A stretch of DNA of 64,000 bases from Sipunculus nudus (taxonomy: Eukaryota > Annelida > Sipuncula > Golfingiida > Sipunculidae): contig CM049310.1 of assembly GCA_026874595.1 (NCBI GenBank), positions 34,785,558 through 34,849,557 on the forward strand, given 5' to 3'. Positions within the stretch are counted from its first letter, which is position 1. Each line of letters begins with the position of its first letter. Position numbers and translations under genes: made by a program. The notes under the pieces were generated by a model, which had not been told where the DNA came from, made no database searches, and saw nothing but the letters and a program-made list of their open reading frames with translations. Positions 46,331-59,807 of the stretch are shown one piece after another.

Positions 46331-47521
46331 AATGACTTTCAGTCAGCTGAGCTAAAAACTTGCATGCATGTTCTTACTCATTTAATTTATATTTTAATCT
46401 TAATTTGTTCCCTTCGCCATAAATGTTAACGTATATAGCATACTGGAGCCTGTAAAAATTAATGACAACGGGTTATAAGGTTTTATATTATCACCCATAC
46501 ATCACCTTCGCCTGCAAGCTAAAGGAAGAATAAGCTCAATATATCTTACATTGTCATATACGCGTGTGTAGTTGGGGGGAGCGCTGATAAATGCCTGATG
46601 CAGTCAACTTAAAATTCTAAATATCGTGTTAAATGATTTTAACATTTGATCATATTTGTTTTAATTTTCCGGAATATATTACAGCCCCTTAATTGTAGTC
46701 ATATGTTCAGTTACACTATGGATTTTAAAAATTGTTCCACACTAAGCATGGGGAACGGGGCACCGTTTCTATTCATACACATTTCTCTTTAGGGTATAGT
46801 CTACCCCCCCCCCCCCCTTTCTATACACAGTTACCTTTAAGGACCTAGCCTCCATACGCCATTTTCCAGGGTACAGCCCTGACGTTACCGGATGCTTCGA
46901 TGCATTATTGGCTAGAGAAACAACTAGAGAACATGATTCATCATGCCCGAACGGAGAGGAACAACGCACATTAAACTAAATTTATTTCATCATATGTAAA
47001 CAAACAAGGGAAGTCTTCCTGCTTATCTGATTTGCACTTGTATATGTAGTACATGTATATGTAGTAGCGTGCTCTAAATATGTAATTAAAATATCTTACA
47101 TATAGTGTTCTTTCAATACAGTATTATGCAATTCTGACTAGTATCAAGCATTGCATTAATTTTATGTGCGGGGGTGTAGTCGCTGTGTCATGTGTTGTTG
47201 GGCATGATGCTTCGGAAGCATTCGATTTCCTTCATTTTTTACAAAAACATAGTGCCGGCAGTTTGGGGAACATATATGGGCCTTGGGTCTTATCAGCTGA
47301 AAACCGGTTTACTTCTTTTACACATGGTTTGGTAAATGAAAAATATAACAACAGATATGGAGGCGCTTTTTACAACTGCATGGACAAATTCGATACAGGA
47401 CCTGGAATGTTTTACACATATACTAGCTCCATATCGGCCTTCGATATCACGATTAGATTACTGGCCTGCCAGAGTGCCTTTAAATCTAGGTCTGAGGAAC
47501 GCATTATAAGGCCACATGAGG
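46331..47521. other. Intergenic; one 131-codon frame of doubtful meaning at 47164-47559
   Basis: The frame at 47164-47559 (+) has no recognised domain, and its 3' end runs into the dispersed repeat at 47522-48008. It could be a remnant coding exon of that repeat or chance. 13 C lie at 46805-46817. Confidence 0.3.
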
Positions 47522-48008
47522 ATGCAAATATTTTCGTCTTTTCTGACAACGCCTCATGACCTCCAGATACACTGTCAAATGACATAAACCAGACTAATCG
47601 TTGCATTTTTTAGTGTACTTTCTAACAACACCAAACATAAACGAGAAAAGGTCCGTTTAACTCAGCATATTGGTAAATCACTCCGCATGTTTGTTGAATT
47701 TCTTACCGCATGAATACAATCATGGCTCGCATGGGGTTACTGGGTGCAGCCAATTTGTACGCGATACAACCAATGACTCGTTACCATAGAGACGGGGTTT
47801 CAGTTTCGGTTGTGAGTTTACTTGTATTCTCTTGCATTAATGCATCATTCGTAGCATAATGTTAAGATTATGGGCTGTTTACAACAATATGAATGTAACA
47901 TGATGGAAGACCACTGCGATGCATTTTCTCGATATTGGTTTTATCACGACTCAAGTAGGCTTACCTGCCCAATTATCATTACCTACTGAGTTGGCTTGTC
48001 ACGGCTAC
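47522..48008 (+). repeat. Dispersed repeat, copy B (pairs with 15385-15875)
   Basis: Same orientation and order of blocks as copy A, with many substitutions and small indels. No terminal repeat recognised. Confidence 0.75.
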
Positions 48009-48399
48009 ACATATACCTGTCTGAATCACACATTTTAACATTGAAAGTCTGGTTTATTTAGTTTAGACTTTGGTATGGTATTGATACATGTATATCAGGG
48101 ATGAATTTTAGGATGAGTGGTTACTTTCTATTTACCGAGGTACTAATACCCTGAAAAGATCTACAGCTCAAGGAATGAATGAGATTATGGCAAAAAAAAA
48201 TCGGGGAAAACATAAACAAGGCCTACAGGCCTGATGCGAAGCTGTGCAACGGGATATACATCAGGTATAAATGCTTCCATGATTACATGCTTGACCTTTA
48301 TTTGAAAAGTAGTTGATTACTTTTAAGGTACATGTGTGGCATTTTAATGTACAATGCAAGTGCTAAACATTTTGGACCCGAGTACCATTACCAATTACT

Positions 48400-48840
48400 C
48401 AAACGTCACTCCTGAAATACTGGCATGGATGGACACAACACAAAAAATGATTGTAAGTGGCACCACAAGTCTTGTTTTTTTGTGAAAGCCCTCGACATGT
48501 TGGGACATGCAAAAATTTTAGGCAGATACTTGAAACCACTCTTGAGCTATGTGCACAGATGCATGAAACCCAAACAATTGTCGGTGACCCCACAAGTCTT
48601 GTATACAACAAAACTATTCTAGATGTATGGACATGCACAATTTCAGGCTGATATATAAAATCCCTCCTGAGAAATAAGCAGGGTAACACTGTTTGCAAAA
48701 ATAATTGTAGGTGGGCACTGGCGACAAGAGTCTTGTGTACGAGAAAGCTATCAAAGATGCATGGGCAGGCTAAAATTTCAGGCTCATTCATCAAACTTCT
48801 CAGTCAGGTGCACTCGGATGACCAAGCTCACCTGAGGAAG
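48400..48840 (-). repeat. ~150-bp tandem array, inverted relative of the intron 3 array
   Basis: Units contain 'gtaagtggcaccacaagtcttgt', 'catgcaaaattttaggc' and 'accactcttgagctatgtgcac'. A 131-codon minus-strand frame passes through only because of the repeat. Confidence 0.7.
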
Positions 48841-49630
48841 GCAGTTACACTTGCACCCGAGTGAACCGAAACTAACTTGCAGGTGCAACTAATGCACTGA
48901 GTGAACTATTGACTCGACCTGGCTGCTCTTGGTGAACTCTTAAACTGTTGCCTAACCTGATAAAGTTGGCAGTTTGCCACAGCTATAAATAGAAACAGAC
49001 TGAAATTTGATCTGTTTTAAAGGTACAGAGAAAATCTTGGCCTGTTGCCAAATCTTTTTACACCTGCTAAAAAATTTTAGATACAATGTTTTTTTTATGC
49101 TGACATATTCATAAGATTTGTTATGTTTTGAATAATAACAGATGACTATTTAAAAGTAAATCAGAATACATATATTTTATTCATTGATTAGCTTACACAT
49201 AAGTTGGATATGGACATCAATTATTTATGTTGCCTGTACAGCTCAGCTATCTTAGAGATCTCAGCTTGCTACCACAATAAATCTATAGCCTACTAGCATT
49301 TTTCACCAAAGTATCTTATAGTCCTCTGACTGTCCAAAATATTCAGCCAAAAATCATTAAGTATACTTGAATAAAGGTCACCTAAAAATAATTTTGTGCA
49401 ATGTTAAAGAATTTGAAACAACAGTTTGCAGAGGAAGACTTTTGAAGCCCTCAGTTTAATATACGCTTACTTGGCCAAAAGACCAACTTCAGCTTTCCAT
49501 GACTCTACCAAATTCTATTCTTGTACAATTGAGAGAACCCTACCCTAGGATAACTCTTGTGAAATTTAATTTGGCTTGACAGTTTCATCATGAAACATTT
49601 TTAATGCAGAAGCTGAAATAGGCTAAAATT
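48841..49630. other. Intergenic; no gene recognised
   Basis: Nothing beyond repeat-like AT-rich DNA is seen. Confidence 0.4.
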
Positions 49631-49639
49631 TCGAGGTTT

Positions 49640-50470
49640 TTGCCCGTAAAAAAACAGGTCAGTGTAGGTGGCGCCATAAAAACCTCAGTTTAAAATATGA
49701 GGCATGTGACCAACATTTGCACAATACTTGGTAATACTAGCTCCTGTTATTTCTGAGTTTGTTATCTAAGTATGCTTAATTGGCCTAATGACTCAGTTCA
49801 CATCCTGTAACTCGGCCAAAATACATCGAGCCCAAACCATTTGAACAAACTTAAAGAGAGCTCAACTCTGTGATTGTTTCTGTGAAATATTAAATAATTT
49901 GGCTGAATGGTTTCAGAGAAGAAGATTTTAAAAGGTTTTTAGTTTTTTTCCTCGTAAAATGTAAATTGACGCAGGTTGTGCGACAAAATAGCTAAATCCC
50001 ATACCTTTGGACATGTGACTGCATAAAGTCTGGGAATGCTCGCTTCTGCTGTTCCAGAGAAATTATGGGTTAATGTCCGGATGACCGATGATCCCTGTAC
50101 AAAAAATGTCGATGCAGGTGGCGCCACTAATACCTCAATTTCAAATATGACTCATGTGACCAATACTGCATAAAATTTGGTGATGATAGCTCCAGCCATT
50201 TCTGAGTTTGTAATTTTAGTATGCTTTTTTTGCCAAACGACAAGGTTCAGCTTCCCGTAACTCGAAGAAAATTACCGAACTGAGACCATTCGAACAAACT
50301 TCTGTGAAATATTGAACAATTTAGCTGGGCGGTTTCGGAGAAGGAGATTTTTCATTTCTTTTTCGTTTTTTTTAAATAGCATGGGTTTACGTACGGACGA
50401 CAGCGGACGAGGACGACGCTGCGCAATCGCATATGCTCACAGGTTCGCTAAAAAGGGAATTCTTCAAGCA
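49640..50470 (+). repeat. Tandem array with GGTGGCGCC cores, ending in a 'ggacgacgctgcgcaatcgc' tail
   Basis: Cores at 49667 and 50117 are 450 bases apart, with a diverged unit starting near 49950. Shared blocks are 'catgtgaccaay..tgca.aa..ttggtgat', 'atttctgagtttgt' and 'gaacaaact'. The tail resembles the ends of repeats I associate with bivalve and gastropod genomes. Confidence 0.7.
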
Positions 50471-52600
50471 CGAGGGCTGGGTTGTACTTGGGCTAAACCA
50501 CATGAGAAACAGTGCATGGTCTCGTCTCATACGAGGAAACAATTATAGTTTCCGTTCTGATGTGACTTTGTGACCAAGTATTCAAAATGTTTTTGTCATT
50601 CATATAATAGGGATTTAGTATTATCTCATAGTTTATTTTTTTTACATTAACACGATGACTTTATCAATAAAGCCACCTTCCCAATGTGTTAACTTTTTAT
50701 TAATAACGACAGATTTACGTATAGGCCCCCTACATCCTTTAAATGCATGTGCACCCGGGGGATATTAGTCGTTGTTGAAATAATGTATATAACAAAAACC
50801 TTTATATGCTTTTTAACCTAAGATAATGTATAACAGTCAATGTAAGCCTTTGAAATAAATACTACCTATGTAAATGTAGTTTCTGCATGCACATGCACAG
50901 CGGATAATAAATTTAAATATAAAGGACTGGATCAAATGTAGCCTTTATGATTTCCCGGCCTTCAAATAATATCTTCACATGTCACGTCATATACGTATAT
51001 ATAAAAAAAAATATGATATATATGATATTATATGTAAATATCCCTTGACCAGGTTTGTGTGCACAGACAGATAGACAGATAAGGAGGGAGAAAGAGCTGC
51101 CTTTGTGTGAGCGTGTACGCATGTTTAGAAATACAGAGAGAGAGAGTGAGGGGGGGGGGGGGGGGGAGGGAGAGAGAGAGACAGTTAACTACCCTAAAAT
51201 GCAAGCGTATTATAATTTTTTTTATCGGTGGTGCCACTCAACTTAGTCATGCAACTCCCTTGTAGTCACTCTTCGGAAATGCCCTCATTTTTGGTAATTA
51301 CCATATTTCCCACACGAAATCTTAGACATTTAGCATTATTTTGCGAAGGGGCTATCGCAGCCATGCATATATCAAAAACTCCTCCAGGTGTATCCATTGT
51401 GACATAAACAACTTCCTTAACCACTTGTTATTAAGTAGTAAAAGAAGCTGCATATAACACTATATGAATTAGGCAAATCAAATGCTTTTTATGGTGGTTC
51501 GGTGGTTGTTTTATGGTCAGGGGCGTGTATATAAGAAGTGTAACAAAAGATGACAAACGTTCATAAATTAATTTCCAAAACTCTCGTTATGGCCAAGAAA
51601 TATGCCTAGGCCTATAACATTTTATGCTAACAACTCGTCTCCTGCTGTTGCTGAGATATTTCTCAACACACATGCCGCATTCCCGCCATACCGCATATCC
51701 TTATGTATATGCGTGTTGCGTGACTGCATAATAGGCCACAACGTAGTCCGCCACGTACGGACTCCATTTATCTGTGATACGGAGTCCGACCGTCTGGCGG
51801 TGAGAGTTCACCCTGCCGTTCACGGAAGGACCTGTAACATGAATTACCACTGCTTGTTGTGCGATAGAGAAACAATCTTGTATTTATATATAGAAATAAA
51901 CTTTTTATGTATCAAATTAAATCGATATATCACTTTTATGTGCGCCTGTAAATGTTTTTTTATCCTTTGAACTGCCGGGGTTCAGATGTTGCATGCCAAC
52001 TGGACACCACCGGAAAAGGAATCCTATGCAAATTAGGTGGGCAATCTATGCAAAAGATGAATTCAGGGGGGCTTTTCCCAGGAATGCCAGTGCCGCGCAC
52101 TAGGATAGACCATATTTTCATAAGCATCCTTCCCATCATACATCGCTTGTTGTCAATGATGCTAAATTCCTATTGGTTGTTCCAACCGGAAAGCGCCATC
52201 GGCCAGACGGAGACGATGTAATATCTGACTTGATCCAGAGTAAGTGCCCATACTTTATTAATGCTGATCATCCAGCAAAAGTTTTGGTCCCAACGGAGTC
52301 TAAGCATCTGTAACAATTATAATATGTGGGGTTTGTTTGGTGTCCTCACGCTTCACAAGGCATACACGTGTCTGTGGGTCTGTACGGATCCGTACAAACT
52401 TAGATAGTATAGACCATCCCCGCCAGAGGCTGCAGCGCTTGTATTGTTTACTATATATGTCAGCGCTGCAAGACTGCAGCAAGCCACAACGCTAAAAAAG
52501 GTGAAATATCTTATAGGACTATTACCGAATTACAGACAAAATCGCACACAAAATCACCAAAAATGTAGGTGGCAAGAGCTTACAAGTGAAGGTAGGCCTA
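50471..52600. other. Intergenic; purine-rich microsatellite; no gene recognised
   Basis: A G/GA-rich tract lies at 51135-51181. A perfect 16-bp palindrome, TGTACGGATCCGTACA, lies at 52381-52396. Frames of 122 codons (51602) and 89 codons (51952) have no recognised motif. Confidence 0.4.
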
Positions 52601-52615
52601 CCCTAGCTGCATTAA

Positions 52616-53205
52616 ATGCGGCGGTATCCAGGACCCTGGATACCACCGCATAAAAAGCTTCAGAGTAAACTGGAGAACTTCAAACCCTTGTCGGAAAAAA
52701 AAAATCGTGTAAAATCAAATAGTGCGTTTTTGACATGCCACTTAGACAGTGTTTGTCCACTTTAAATGTTGATCAGAAGAATATGAATTATCCTCATAAA
52801 CGGTGATACACGCGGAACGATGTCTGCTCTGGGTTTCCCCCCAGCCACCAGCTGTCCACGGCTGGCCGGCAGCCGCCTGTGTAACCAGTGGTAACGGGCC
52901 GTCTTGCCTCAGCGGGCAAAGGTCGCGCAGTTCATTGTTTCAGATTCTGAGACAGTTTCAAACGCAAGGTTTGCAAATTTTTAAAGTGAGTCTTGTTTAC
53001 ATACTAAAACATAATATTTAGCTGAATTTCTTGGTCATTCGAATAAAGTACTATATCTCCCTTAGATTACTTAAAGTTTCCTTGTCATAAACGCACTATT
53101 TGATTTTACACGATTTTTTTCCGACAAGGGTTTGAAGTTCGCCAGTTTTCTCTGAAGCTGTTTATGCGGCGGTATCCAGGCCTAGGGTCCTGGATACCGC
53201 CGCAT
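52616..53205. mobile_element. TTAA-flanked element with ~120-bp inverted ends and nested palindromes
   Basis: TTAA at 52612-52615 and 53206-53209. Both ends start ATGCGGCGGTATCCAGG and stay nearly identical, inverted, for about 120 bases ('cttcagag.aaactgg', 'cttcaaacccttgtcgg', 'tcgtgtaaaatcaaatagtg'). Each end is itself palindromic ('ggtatccagg...cctggatacc'). A 35-bp partial duplication of the right end, with another TTAA, follows at 53206-53244. No transposase. Likely piggyBac-type non-autonomous. Confidence 0.85.
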
Positions 53206-53244
53206 TTAATGCAGGCCTAGGGTTCTGGATACCGCCGCATTTAA

Positions 53245-54459
53245 TGCAGTTAGGTGCCTGGGTGCATCCATTTTTTTTCAGACACCAGCATTCCGGCGTC
53301 CACATGAACTCTGTTTAACCAGTTCACTCATCTGTGCTCACCAGGCAGATACGGATCTCTGTTTTAACAACCCAACAAACCACGTCGGGCTCGCGAGCCG
53401 ACAAGAGCATGCATGGAGCGAAGCCGGAACTCAAAAGGGGAATTTCCCATATGTAACATCAGGCCTATAAGGCTATATACAACTGTGATGCTGACAGCGA
53501 TAAACCAACAGTTTACACGTAGGCGACACTTTACAACACAACTTGCGCTTGTTGCCCAATCACAATGACTAATGTGATACTTGATTACGCAGCTGTTTTT
53601 CCATTGCTGTTATGAAGAATATAGAGGGGCTGCACAGTTCAGAACATTCAGCATTGAGTCTTACTCCGCTGAACTCGCATCACGGGTACACGGGGCATTG
53701 GTATTTTATCGCAGCGCACTTAGCAGTGTGTGGTCCTTCACAGACTCGGGCTCGCTGCTGGTGACGTCACTCTGAACTCCTGACTGCAGAAGACAGCGGT
53801 TTGCTTTGGGTATGTATGATGTATTTATGAAGTACCATGCATGGTGTTGCAGTTTAAAAATCTCATGAAATGTTGCAATCAAGAATTCGGTGCATGATTA
53901 TATATGTTTACTTAGGTTTACAATTACAATATTTATGTCATGTGCAACCAGGCCCAGGTCAGGACCTATAGTCTCGATCAAGTCTGAAGTGCTTGGTTAA
54001 CTTTAGGTCCCATGACAAGTTAGGACCGAGTTGTACCGTGTATTGCTGTGATACAGTATTAAAATTGTACAGAGCCACAGCTTAGGTTGTAGATAACCCC
54101 CATAGATACTATTCTTTGGCAACGTAAGGAGGGAATGTGGATTAATTTGGAGGAATATCTACAACTCTACTTTGTCTCGTCCCAAGACGTGTTATTCCGA
54201 TTCGGCGCTCTGTTCCTCTCCATCAACTGTGATCTGATCACAGTTTTGGATTCCTCAACAACTAATTGGAATTATTTTATCAAACTAAATATAAAATTTC
54301 CTCAACAGGGTCCAAAATGTGTTCATTATAAGTAAAGGTCAACTGCCCCATTGAGCAGGGCCCACACATTCAATGTTACACATGCCTACCCAGAAATTAA
54401 AAGGACCAATTTATTTGCCTCCCCCCCCCCCCTAAAAAAAAAGGTTTGATTCTTTTTTT
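53245..54459. other. Intergenic; no gene recognised
   Basis: No recognised motif. The frame at 53581-53775 is unsupported. Confidence 0.4.
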
Positions 54460-57400
54460 AAGCTCAGCTGACTATAAGTGATCTGAGCTATAGTCATGGT
54501 CCATTGTCCTCCGTCTGTCTGTCTGTCCGTCCGTCTGTCCGTCCATAAGACTGGCACGTTTCGAAACCGTTGGACCTATGAATCTGAAATTCGGCATACT
54601 GTTAGATGTCCCCAAAATCTCCTACCATGCCGAAAATTGGGTCAATAGGACTTCGTTCCTTCGAGATATTAAGGAAAAACCTCAATTTTTTATTAGAAAT
54701 CTATTTTTACACTTCAGGACTGCCTAATATCAAAACAACTCATCTGGTTTTCTTCATATTTACCATAAATATTCCTCTATATACTGTCGATTCAGGTAAT
54801 ATCGTGGGCTGAGAATTTAGTGGTTTTTGTACAAAACGCATATCATGGGGTATTTGAATTGTGGAAAGACAAAGAAAACTTTGAGAAATTATGTTTATTG
54901 ATACCTCCATGTGCGCAAGGAAGACGAGCCCGATGTACCCAGGTGGTTCGGCTTTGATGCTTATCACACGGTGCGCCTGTACCGCGGTCAATCGGGTCAG
55001 TGTTGAACAAACATGCTCCCTCTGACCCGAGCCTAACAAAGAATTAATCAGCCGTGACCAACACTTGCAGGGCAATAAATCGGCTGTTAGTTGTAACACC
55101 CAATACATTGGTTATCAGTTATAACACCCGATTACACCACGTTAACAGAAAACGTAAACCATCACTTGAACGGAGGAAAAAATGAAACGGGACCCTCCAC
55201 ATGAAGGTTTTTAATTTTTTTTTAATCTAGGTGGTAGTCACATGTGGTGCCTGTAAACCCCTGACGGGGCGGTGAGACGAGACATGGTTCGTTCGTCATT
55301 CATCATGTCAGCTACTTTTGGAGATAATAAAGAAATCATTTGCATAATGGTATTTTGTGGCGCTTACTTGTGCTAACATATATGTACAACTATATTGGCA
55401 ATATTCGGAAGAAGTACCGCCTGCATGTATTATTATTGGCTCACTGTTATGCACGCAACCGTTGTCGCAATATTCGGAATAAGTGCTCTTTCGCGTCCTG
55501 TGGTAATCGTGGTAATGCAAATGAGTTTACAGGGCCCATGTCTTTTAGGCCAATAGGTGGTGTAAGTCTTGTTTAATCTCTATTGAAAGAAGGTTGAAAA
55601 GGCCGGTTCCGAAAAAGCCGTGCCTCGGTAGCTGTGGTTATGAACATTGGAACTTGTGTACCCTTTTTGCCTTGTCAGAACTACCGCTTTGCACGACAGA
55701 AATGTGATATTGTTCTTGAATTTTTCCCCGAAATGTGGGGAGACGTTTTAGTTTAAATTATACTTTGATATTTTTTTATTGTAAAGATATCAGGGGGGCC
55801 GTGTTTGTATGATATTAAAGGTAGTAATTTAATTGACAAAAGAATATTTATAAATCCCGTATTTTTATAGTAATTTATGAATAGCAATTAAATGCATTTA
55901 ATAAATGTATCAAAAACAATCATAAAATAGTAATAAACAATTTTTGTATCTTTATTGAAAATTCAGCCAGCGGTAACAATCATATATATATAAAGTCGAC
56001 CACCAGCTGCCATTAAGATACCGTATATCCTCTGACTGTGTGATTTTTTGATCATTGGAATCATGAATTTGTGGATTATCTTGATCCACGAAACCCACAA
56101 AAATAAAATCTCAACTAATATTTCTGAATCTACAGTAGTTCCTATGTGCATGCCAGAAATTAAGTCAGTATTATTTAATTTTAAAAAGTTATGGGCCGAA
56201 ACATTATGGACTTTGTAAAAAAATCGGGAAAGATATTTGGTCACTTAGGACAAAGGTGTTAAAGGTAGGGACTTTTTTTCAGTAATACAACTTAAATTAA
56301 TCAAAATTTAAATGTATACCAAAAATTAGATCAAAATCTGTTAAATTTTTTTAAATATTGGCAAAAATATAAAATTGGTACCTTAAATTTTGCCCAACTT
56401 TGGCCACGGCACGTTTTTTTTCCTGTAAGTACTGTGGATTTAATTTTCACAGCATATACATATAAGGATTTAATCTGTTAAAATCTGAAATTTGAAAATG
56501 AAAGCTGCAAAATTAGGCTAGTTATTGAATTTTTTGGAGGCTCTTGTTGTATTCCCTTACATTGTCAAGCAGTCCACTTTGATGACTGTAGGTCATCCAG
56601 TGCACATCTCTATGCTCCCCAGGCTATTGGCATAATGTTAGATGTCCCCAAAATCTCCTACCATACCGAAAATTGGGTCATTAGGACTTCGTTCCTTCGA
56701 GATATTAAGGAAAAACCTCCGTTTTCCATAAAAAAAGCCATTGTTACACTTCAAGGCTGCCTAATATCAGAACCACTGATCTGTTTTGATCATATTTAGT
56801 ATTCACATTTTTTCATACATTTTCTATGAACATACCAAAAATTAGTTCAGTATTGGGTATTATTTTGAAGTTATGGGCCAAAATATAATGCAATTTTTAA
56901 AAAATCAGGAAATATATTTACTCACCTAACATGAGAATTGCTGAACCTAGAGACTTTTTTTCAGGAATATAACTTTATTTAATCAAGATCAATCGTTTAC
57001 CCAAAATTATATCTGAATTTTGCAGATTTTTCAAGTTATTAGCATAAATAAGAAATCAGTACCTTAAATTTTGTCCAACTTTGGCAATGGCACGTTTCTT
57101 CCCAGTAAGCACTGTTGATTTAATTTTCACGGCATATATACATAAGGATTTAATGTTTTAAAATCTGAAATTTCAAAGAAATTGATTAGAAAGAATAGCT
57201 TTTATTCACGTTTTCATACACCATGTCAAGTGTTGTTTACATCTAGCCCGCCTAGTAGTACAGCCTTCACTTGCATTATGTAACCCACCCCAGGCAGCCC
57301 GCCTTGGCTCAGCTTGGCCACTACCAGCAGGCTTCCCCTCTGCCCTGCACTCCCCCCCCCCCACCCCAGATGGTGCATAAGCTAGATGAATGTTATGATT

Positions 57401-58945
57401 TTCTGTATTTGATTCATTCTTATTCTAGGCTAAGCTACATTTTAGATTTTTTTATTGTACCACCAGGGTTACAATGATTAAAGTGCACATTTAATTATGT
57501 CCACAAAGTGGTGTATTGCTATGAAAGTGTGGATGTTCATCAGATAAGTAATTCCTTACTTCAGAAGAGTAAAAACTTCACCAGTGTGAAATTGACTATT
57601 AATTCCAGTAATAAATTAAAGCTGGGATAGTAATGAGCACAATGATATTGTTTGTCCCTCATTCAACCAACAGTGTGTATACTTTATTTTAAAAGATGTT
57701 TTATTTTATCAAATTTACTGAATCTTTTGTTTTATTTTGGTGAATAAAATTAAGCATGTACTGAAAACTCTAATGTGCAAAACATTTAAATAGTGATTCA
57801 AGGAATATTCTTGTAGATTCCATGTTGTGGCATTATTTTCTTTTAAATTCAGTTTAAACATTTAAGATTTAAAAATAATAAAATATATGTGTATGCATTA
57901 TATGACCCAATATGAGCTACACTCTGGATATATAATTATTGCAACCTTTGCAACAATTCTAATATTTTAACTTATAGTTTCAGTTTTTTTTACTCTGTAT
58001 ATATAATGATTGTAACTTATGCAATAATTCCAATATTTTAACTTATATTTTCAGGTTTTTTTTTTAAATTTATAAAACCTGTAAATAAAAAAATGAATCA
58101 GATAAAAATTTCTTAATGGAAAAAGTGAATATGCTAAAAAAAATAGGCTTATATATTAAATTAAATGCATTATTCCCTTGAAAGTGAAATTAAGGTATTA
58201 GTCCATTCTGTCCACTTGCCTGTCCATCTGTAAATTTTCATATGCATCACAGTATCTCAAAACTTTAACTGTTTTTCTTCATGACAGTCTTGTCAGAGCA
58301 TTAGTTTGCAATCATATATTTAGAACTTTACTATAACCAAGTAGGAGGGCCCCTTTCCTCTTAGCTTTTCATATTTTTATATATAAATGAAAAACATTAC
58401 AATAGAATATTTCTACATCCACCTTTGTGCTGCCCTCACTTTTCCCTTCTCCGAACCCCATCCCAAAGTCAGCCTCAGTAAGCAAGAACAAGAAGAATCA
58501 GATATATTCATACTTTAGTATTTTGTATAACTATTTGTCCATAGGTACCTATGTACATGCCAGAAATTATGTCAATATTGTGTAATATGTAGACACAGTA
58601 GGCATCACAATAATGTACCTTGTCAAGACTAAAGAGATATTGTGTCATACAGTCACAAATTCATAAATCCCTGTCATTGCATTCATATTTGCTCAAATAT
58701 ATCACAATTTTCAACCCCTCCTAAATAAATAAAAAATAAACCGCTATATTTTACTCTATTAATCCATCAGTCAGGTAATTTCATTTATCATTTACTCACA
58801 TGTTACATTACATTCCTTTATAATAGCCCAACATGTCCATGATATTCATAAGCTTTATCGACTCGATATAGTATCACAGTGGAGAAACATTTATAGTCCA
58901 ATCACAATCAGCTGAGCGCCGTGACCCATGGGTCCCTTGTTTAAC
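54460..58945. repeat. Large complex repeat region with (GTCT/GTCC)n start and 680-bp tandem duplication
   Basis: It starts near 'aagctcagctgactataagtg' and a gtctgtctgtccgtcc run (54515-54545). The sentence 'gttagatgtccccaaaatctcc' occurs at 54601 and again near 56637. A unit is duplicated with a 680-bp offset ('ataaggatttaat' at 56462 and 57142), and a third, weaker copy of 'catgccagaaattaygtca' is near 58558. It ends near 58945 with 'cagctgagcgccgtgaccca'. No coding content recognised; the 122-codon minus frame at 54740-55108 is unsupported. Confidence 0.65.
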
Positions 58946-59807
58946 CTTTTAATGCAGGGTGCAGGGCTGGTTATGTTTTAGTGAAAACACACATGTAAGC
59001 GTTCATGCATGCATTTTAGTAAAAACCGCACATTATCGCCAGAAAAAACACAAAGGTATGAGAGTCTGTAGCACAAATCATATAATTTCTTTTGAAAAAA
59101 CGAAATAAAAATTTTTGATCCTCAGGTCTTGAAAATAGGGTTCAGGCCACAAAAATTGACCTGAAACCTTTTATAAAAGGTTTTGGTGGCATAAAAAGGG
59201 GGATCCAGACTCCCTAGACCCCTTCTTCAGATCCACTACTGCTCTGTCTCCCATCTCAAGGCCAGAGTATTGTCATAATTCATAAAATGTTCATTTTCAG
59301 AACAATTGTGAACTACTAGATAATTATTTTACCCACCTAGCACAAAACTGTTATTGACAATAGTTCTTCATTAAATAAATATAGCTTTTAACTTGATTTG
59401 TCAACCCTACATTGCTAGTACACAAATCCACAAGTAATTCCAAAGAGAACCTGCATTCATCAATTGCTGATTTGCCAGCAATGGAGTTAAGGCGTGATTA
59501 AAATCTGGAGTTGTGACCATCAGGAGCAGGTCTTTAGAGCTTGAGACGCTGCTTATATTGATAAGCTGGTCCTTGTTTATTGAGCCTCAATTAATGTAAA
59601 CCAGGGTAGCCTGCTAGGTGACCTAATTACTAATGCACCTGCTTATTGACCCTTAATCAGTACTGGGAACAAAAGCACCAACCCCATCAGAGTTTGACTC
59701 TACACACTTATCAGTTAACATAAAAAAAATTTTCATATGTACCTGATAAATGGTTAAGACTTGGTAATTCAGTAAAACTAAAAGAGTAAATATTTAAGTA
59801 GAGGCTA
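58946..59807. other. Intergenic with a decayed 'gatccagactccctagacc' repeat fragment
   Basis: 59110-59250 resembles the repeat at 61014-61200 (ggtttt..ggt.g.ataaaaagggggatccagactccc). No gene recognised. Confidence 0.4.

Noticed and set aside
48399-48794. 131-codon minus-strand frame
   Set aside because: It passes through a ~150-bp tandem array and has no domain; openness follows from the repeat.
51602-51970. 122-codon plus-strand frame
   Set aside because: Composition and lack of motifs suggest chance; the tail is AT-rich low-complexity translation.
54740-55108. 122-codon minus-strand frame
   Set aside because: No recognised motif; partly inside repeated DNA.
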